The notes beneath the pieces are model-generated. The model saw only the letters and a list, made by a program, of their open reading frames with translations. It ran no database searches and was not told the origin of the DNA. A stretch of DNA of 64,000 nucleotides from Mesorhizobium sp. L-2-11 (lineage in GTDB: Bacteria > Pseudomonadota > Alphaproteobacteria > Rhizobiales > Rhizobiaceae): positions 5,162,001-5,226,000 of the forward strand of contig NZ_AP023257.1 of NCBI RefSeq assembly GCF_016756595.1, given 5' to 3'. Shown piece by piece: positions 60,874 through 64,000 of the stretch. Both the position numbers and the translations under genes were made by a program. The first letter of the stretch is position 1. The number at the start of each line of letters is the position of its first letter.

Positions 60874-62454
60874 TCACTCGCAATCGAGAAGCCAGGTATC
60901 ATCGAATTCCATCCCCGCAGTGGCTGCTTCGCACGAGACGATCACTGTCGTTTGCGCGGCACGCGCGTGTGCAAGAACGGCCGCAAGCAAGTCCCGGTCC
61001 TTGCAGACATCGATGTCGTCGATAAGGAGCACGGCCGCTGATCGGACCAGCGCTCGTGCGGCACGGATCCGGGCGGCCTGCATTGCACTGATTTGCTGAG
61101 GCTCCAGTCGCCTCTGGCTGCTGTCTGGAGGTCCATCGACTGCCAGGCCGCACAGCGAGGCCGCGGCGATTATCTCTTCCTGCGAGGTCGCTGAGGGCGC
61201 TCCCAGGGTTATATTGTCGACCATTGTTGCCCGCACCAACGGGATCGCCGGCGACAAAAGGGTGATTGCCCGGCGCCGGTCGCGCTGCGAAATCTTGTCG
61301 ACAGGGACGTCATCGAGGAAAATCGCAGGGCCGCTGTTTTCCTCAAAACCTGCGATGCTGGAAAACAGCGCGCTGCGTGCTTCAGGCGTATCACCGCCAA
61401 GCAGGATCGAGGCGCCGGGCGCGGCCTCCAGCACTTTTGACGGCGTGCCGTTTCGGTAATGAAATTCGATGCGCAGCCGCCGGCCTGACGTCGAGCGCGG
61501 CAGGGGAATTGGATTCACGGGATCCGCAAGCACCGGCCTTGCCAGGATGGAGGCAATCCGGCGGCGGGACTCGACATAGGCAAGCCGATAATCGGCGGCG
61601 CGAGCGAGGTCGGAAAGCTGGCCAACCGTCAGTCCGGCGAGGAGCAATAGCGTGCTGAGATCGCCAACCAGCATCGCCGGGCGGCCCGAAAACGCATAGG
61701 CCACGAGGATGACGACGATCACGGGCATGACGAAGTCGCTGGACGCGCGCGCAGCCCCCGACCACCCTGCCCGGCGAACGAGCCACATGTTGAGCGCTTC
61801 CGACATCCGGTCGATCTTGCGTGTGGACGTTCCGCTTTTGCCGAAATGGGCAAACGCCGCCCGGGCGACAACGATGTCGCCGAGACGGCCGGCAAGCCGT
61901 CCCCGCCTCCGCCGGCTTTCGCGGATGGCCCGGTGAAGAAACGGCAGGGCAACAAGACAGACGATCGACCAGGCAAGAACGCCGCAAAGCAGGAACGGCG
62001 CAACCCCCGGGGCAAGCCAGAAGGCGCCAAGCACGATGAGAACGACGGAAGGACCCGCGACAAAGAGGGAAGCGACCCCGTCGGCCAGCCACGATCTGAT
62101 GGCGGAGAGGTCGGTGACGAGGCGGGTCATTACCAGGCCGAGACCGGTCCGGCCGGTTGCCGGCGGCAACGCGAAGAGTTGCTCGACCAGCAGTCTGCGG
62201 ACCTCGCGCACATAGTCCAGTGCAAAAGCTGCCCCCTGCCGGCGCTGCATCACCCCGAGTGCGAAGAGCGCGATGCCGAGCGAAAGGCTGGCCACGATCA
62301 GCCTGCCCTGACCGAGCGGCTGCGGTTCCCCGGAAACCGCCGCACCGACGATGGCGACAAGAGCGAGCGACGTGGCAGCCTTGGCAAAGCCGATGGCGAC
62401 AAGAACCGCAAGGGCGACCAGTCGCGTGCCGATCAGGATTCCTGGTAGAGGCAT
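60874..62454 (-). CDS. ABC exporter-like protein with degenerate nucleotide-binding domain
   Basis: A 526-aa protein. The first ~310 residues form the six-span exporter domain. The C-terminal ~200 residues align with an ABC NBD, but the motifs are broken: Walker A reads LLGGDTPEARSALF without GKS/T, the signature is QQISAMQAARIRAARAL instead of LSGGQ, and Walker B is AVLLIDDIDVC without the Glu. ATP hydrolysis is therefore unlikely at its own sites. Start with GGAGG upstream at 62454 overlaps the P-loop protein by 22 bases. Confidence 0.75.
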   Translation of the reverse strand: MPLPGILIGTRLVALAVLVAIGFAKAATSLALVAIVGAAVSGEPQPLGQGRLIVASLSLGIALFALGVMQRRQGAAFALDYVREVRRLLVEQLFALPPATGRTGLGLVMTRLVTDLSAIRSWLADGVASLFVAGPSVVLIVLGAFWLAPGVAPFLLCGVLAWSIVCLVALPFLHRAIRESRRRRGRLAGRLGDIVVARAAFAHFGKSGTSTRKIDRMSEALNMWLVRRAGWSGAARASSDFVMPVIVVILVAYAFSGRPAMLVGDLSTLLLLAGLTVGQLSDLARAADYRLAYVESRRRIASILARPVLADPVNPIPLPRSTSGRRLRIEFHYRNGTPSKVLEAAPGASILLGGDTPEARSALFSSIAGFEENSGPAIFLDDVPVDKISQRDRRRAITLLSPAIPLVRATMVDNITLGAPSATSQEEIIAAASLCGLAVDGPPDSSQRRLEPQQISAMQAARIRAARALVRSAAVLLIDDIDVCKDRDLLAAVLAHARAAQTTVIVSCEAATAGMEFDDTWLLDCE

Positions 62455-63515
62455 TGTGTACCTCCAGCGATCACCATCAGGCGCGGGTTCAAAATCCCTG
62501 AGACTATGCTTGCCGCAGTCGCCGGATCGGTGAGTTCCTTGACGCCATAGACAGGCACGTTGGCAGCGCCTGCTTCCCGGCGCGCCAGCGGCGAGCATGT
62601 CAGGAGCCCGCTGAGCCCGAGCACGTCGTATCCAAGCTCGCGCAGCCTTTCGCAGCCCGCCACCGCCCCCATCGCATCGCCTGCGGCAAACAGCACGCCG
62701 CCGCTCAGCTCGCGGAATTCCGGGGACTTTGCGAGCGCGGCCGTCTCGGACTGGAATAGCCCATCCGCGACTTCCAGAACCGCGATCTCCGCCCCGGTGG
62801 CGGCAAGAGAATGCAGCAAATGCTGCGCGCCCTCGACGATGGCATCGATTGGAGCAAGATAGGTCGTGGCAAAGCCGGCATCAGTGAAATCAAGGGCGGC
62901 GCATGCTCCGGCATCCATCATCGACCAGAGATCGTTGCCGGCTCCGGTTCCGGTCACCTTTGCCGCACCAACTGCAAAACCTGCCCTGGTCAAACCACGC
63001 ACGAGGCTTGCAGCTGTTGTCGTCTTGCCCGAATTCATCGACGTTCCGAAGACAACGATTGTCGGCGGGATGAGCCGCGCCGGCTGCGGCGCGACCGCAA
63101 AGTCTGCAACGTTCAGAACGCGGCCGCATGAGTTGGTGACGAGGCCGAGCGGCACGATTGCGGTCGGAGACATGGTCTTGTCGTGCCATGCCATCGCCCG
63201 CGAAGCCACTCCGCCCGCCGCCACCATATGGCACGGTCCGAGATCCGCCGGCACGATCGCCTCGAACTGATCAGGCGCGTAGCGGTTGCCGTAGGCCAGG
63301 ACGACTTCGTCCGTCGCGGCAAGTGCCGCCTTGCGTCCCGAGGGCAACTCGACCGACTTGTGGTGACCGAGCGCCTCGATCCGCGCGAGCACCAGGTCCC
63401 CTGCCTTCGGTTCGGCGGGAGGCGAAAGCAACATCCGCATGCGCTCAGTGGGAATTCGGCGGGTCGTGAAAGCCCGCTTGGCCTTCGCGATGCGTTCGCA
63501 GTCAAGAATTTCCAT
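62433..63515 (-). CDS. P-loop NTPase of unrecognised family (DUF1611-like)
   Basis: A 360-aa protein. A clear Walker A GTSMNSGKTTTAASLV lies near residue 155 and is followed by GFAVGAAKVTGTGAGNDLWS, IDAIVEGAQHLL and EIAVLEVADGLFQSET, a layout like DUF1611 and dethiobiotin-synthetase relatives. The first ~140 residues are a separate beta-rich domain. It overlaps the gene for the degenerate ABC protein, so the two may work as one system. GGAGAG precedes the ATG. Confidence 0.65.
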   Translation of the reverse strand: MEILDCERIAKAKRAFTTRRIPTERMRMLLSPPAEPKAGDLVLARIEALGHHKSVELPSGRKAALAATDEVVLAYGNRYAPDQFEAIVPADLGPCHMVAAGGVASRAMAWHDKTMSPTAIVPLGLVTNSCGRVLNVADFAVAPQPARLIPPTIVVFGTSMNSGKTTTAASLVRGLTRAGFAVGAAKVTGTGAGNDLWSMMDAGACAALDFTDAGFATTYLAPIDAIVEGAQHLLHSLAATGAEIAVLEVADGLFQSETAALAKSPEFRELSGGVLFAAGDAMGAVAGCERLRELGYDVLGLSGLLTCSPLARREAGAANVPVYGVKELTDPATAASIVSGILNPRLMVIAGGTQCLYQES

Positions 63516-63669
63516 TGTGGTCTCTCCGGTCACCAAGGGGGCGCTGTTACCTGGGGGAGAACGCGGTCGAACCAGGATTATTCTCGGTGTTGCAATTCTT
63601 TTCGTCACGATGGCGCAGACCCAAGCCGCGGGCCCACGCACGCCGCGAGGCGCCGGACGAGAAACAGGC

Positions 63670-63826
63670 GTGCGGTCATAGCGGACGGCAAGTTCGGCAT
63701 AGACCGCATCGTTGATCAGCAACGGCCCATTGAGGCTTGCCGTCTCAAGCTGGGCGATCGACCAATCCGCCAGTTCGCATCGCCCGTGGCAAGATCGAGC
63801 AAAACGCTGGTGTCGACCAGCGTCAC
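63670..63826 (-). pseudogene. Broken vapC (PIN-domain toxin)
   Basis: Starts as GTG overlapping the antitoxin stop and reads TLVDTSVLLDLATGDAN, the PIN metal-site N-terminus. The continuation (ADWSIAQLETASLNGPLLIN then DAVYAELAVRYD) is in the next frame, so one base has been lost near 63774. Homology ends around 63670 and the last two thirds are missing. Confidence 0.75.
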
Positions 63827-64000
63827 GCGTCGCCACGCGTCAGTGCCATGATCGCGTCGGTGTCGAGGCCCTTGCCGGCATGGCCGCGCAATTTCGCGAA
63901 GCGGCTCGCGGGCAGCTTCCTGTCACTACGCACAATCATCACATTGCCGTCATCGGTGCGGCGGAAATCAACCTTGCTGCCCGGGCCGATTCCGAGCAGG
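63823..64000 (-). CDS. AbrB/MazE-type antitoxin (5' end outside window)
   Basis: The C-terminal 58 codons of a SpoVT-AbrB-type antitoxin: GPGSKVDFRRTDDGNVMIV and a tail LPASRFAKLRGHAGKGLDTD. Such proteins neutralise VapC. The stop overlaps the GTG of the adjacent vapC (GTGA). With the toxin broken, this antitoxin is orphaned. Confidence 0.75.
   Translation of the reverse strand, partial: LLGIGPGSKVDFRRTDDGNVMIVRSDRKLPASRFAKLRGHAGKGLDTDAIMALTRGDA

Noticed and set aside
1..64000. CRISPR arrays, rRNA or tRNA genes
   Set aside because: No regularly spaced repeats, no rRNA blocks and no tRNA-like cloverleaf with TTCGA-type arm was noticed.

Overview
The window looks like a chromosome or large-replicon segment of a Mesorhizobium-like member of the Hyphomicrobiales (Rhizobiales). 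The signs are high GC, a matR-matA-matB-matC malonate locus of rhizobial type, a BTLCP peptidase, EcfG-like GGAAC/GTT promoters, an IS66 element, and many ABC/TRAP uptake operons. This assignment is from gene content only. No rRNA, tRNA or CRISPR array was seen.

Layout. 1-9.3 kb is a surface-polysaccharide block: a partial sulfotransferase, a GT-B-like protein, three tandem paralogous TPR/GT9-like proteins, an MsbA-type ABC exporter, a GSCFA protein and a TylF-type O-methyltransferase. 9.6-14 kb holds a periplasmic BTLCP peptidase, a small secreted protein, an orphan VapB-like antitoxin and a complete IS66 element (11414-13943) with a perfect 8-bp target duplication. 14.1-22.2 kb is a catabolic operon that fits 2,3-dihydroxypropane-1-sulfonate (DHPS) use: an SDR (HpsO-like), a four-gene PotABCD-like ABC importer, a histidinol-dehydrogenase homologue (HpsN-like), a Zn-dehydrogenase (HpsP-like) and a GntR/HutC regulator. 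22.4-27.6 kb is the malonate locus: MatC transporter, MatB synthetase, MatA decarboxylase and divergent MatR with a recognisable operator.

28-42.5 kb is the most notable region. A sigma-54 activator (MimR/AcoR type) is followed by an eight-gene minus-strand operon for a propane/phenol-type soluble di-iron monooxygenase. It encodes the large hydroxylase, reductase, small hydroxylase, coupling protein, an amidohydrolase, a DUF59 protein, a dedicated GroEL and an alcohol dehydrogenase. A consensus -24/-12 promoter (40114-40129) and an upstream inverted repeat precede it. Diverging from the same control region is an unrecognised four-gene operon: a 158-aa protein, a coiled coil, a seven-bladed WD40-like propeller and a small acidic protein.

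42.5-43.4 kb is a scar with fragments matching the 3' ends of two GntR genes found elsewhere in the window. 43.4-47.3 kb carries a glycogen-debranching-type enzyme and a GT4 glycosyltransferase, with divergent EcfG-like promoters facing small lysine-rich proteins. 47.6-52.3 kb is a branched-chain-amino-acid-type (Liv) ABC importer. 52.4-60.6 kb is a catabolic operon with a PPC/DUF296 protein, two SDRs, an acyl-CoA synthetase, a thiolase remnant, an IclR regulator and a TRAP transporter. 60.9-64 kb contains an ABC protein with a degenerate nucleotide-binding domain, an overlapping P-loop protein, a broken vapC and a partial AbrB-type antitoxin.
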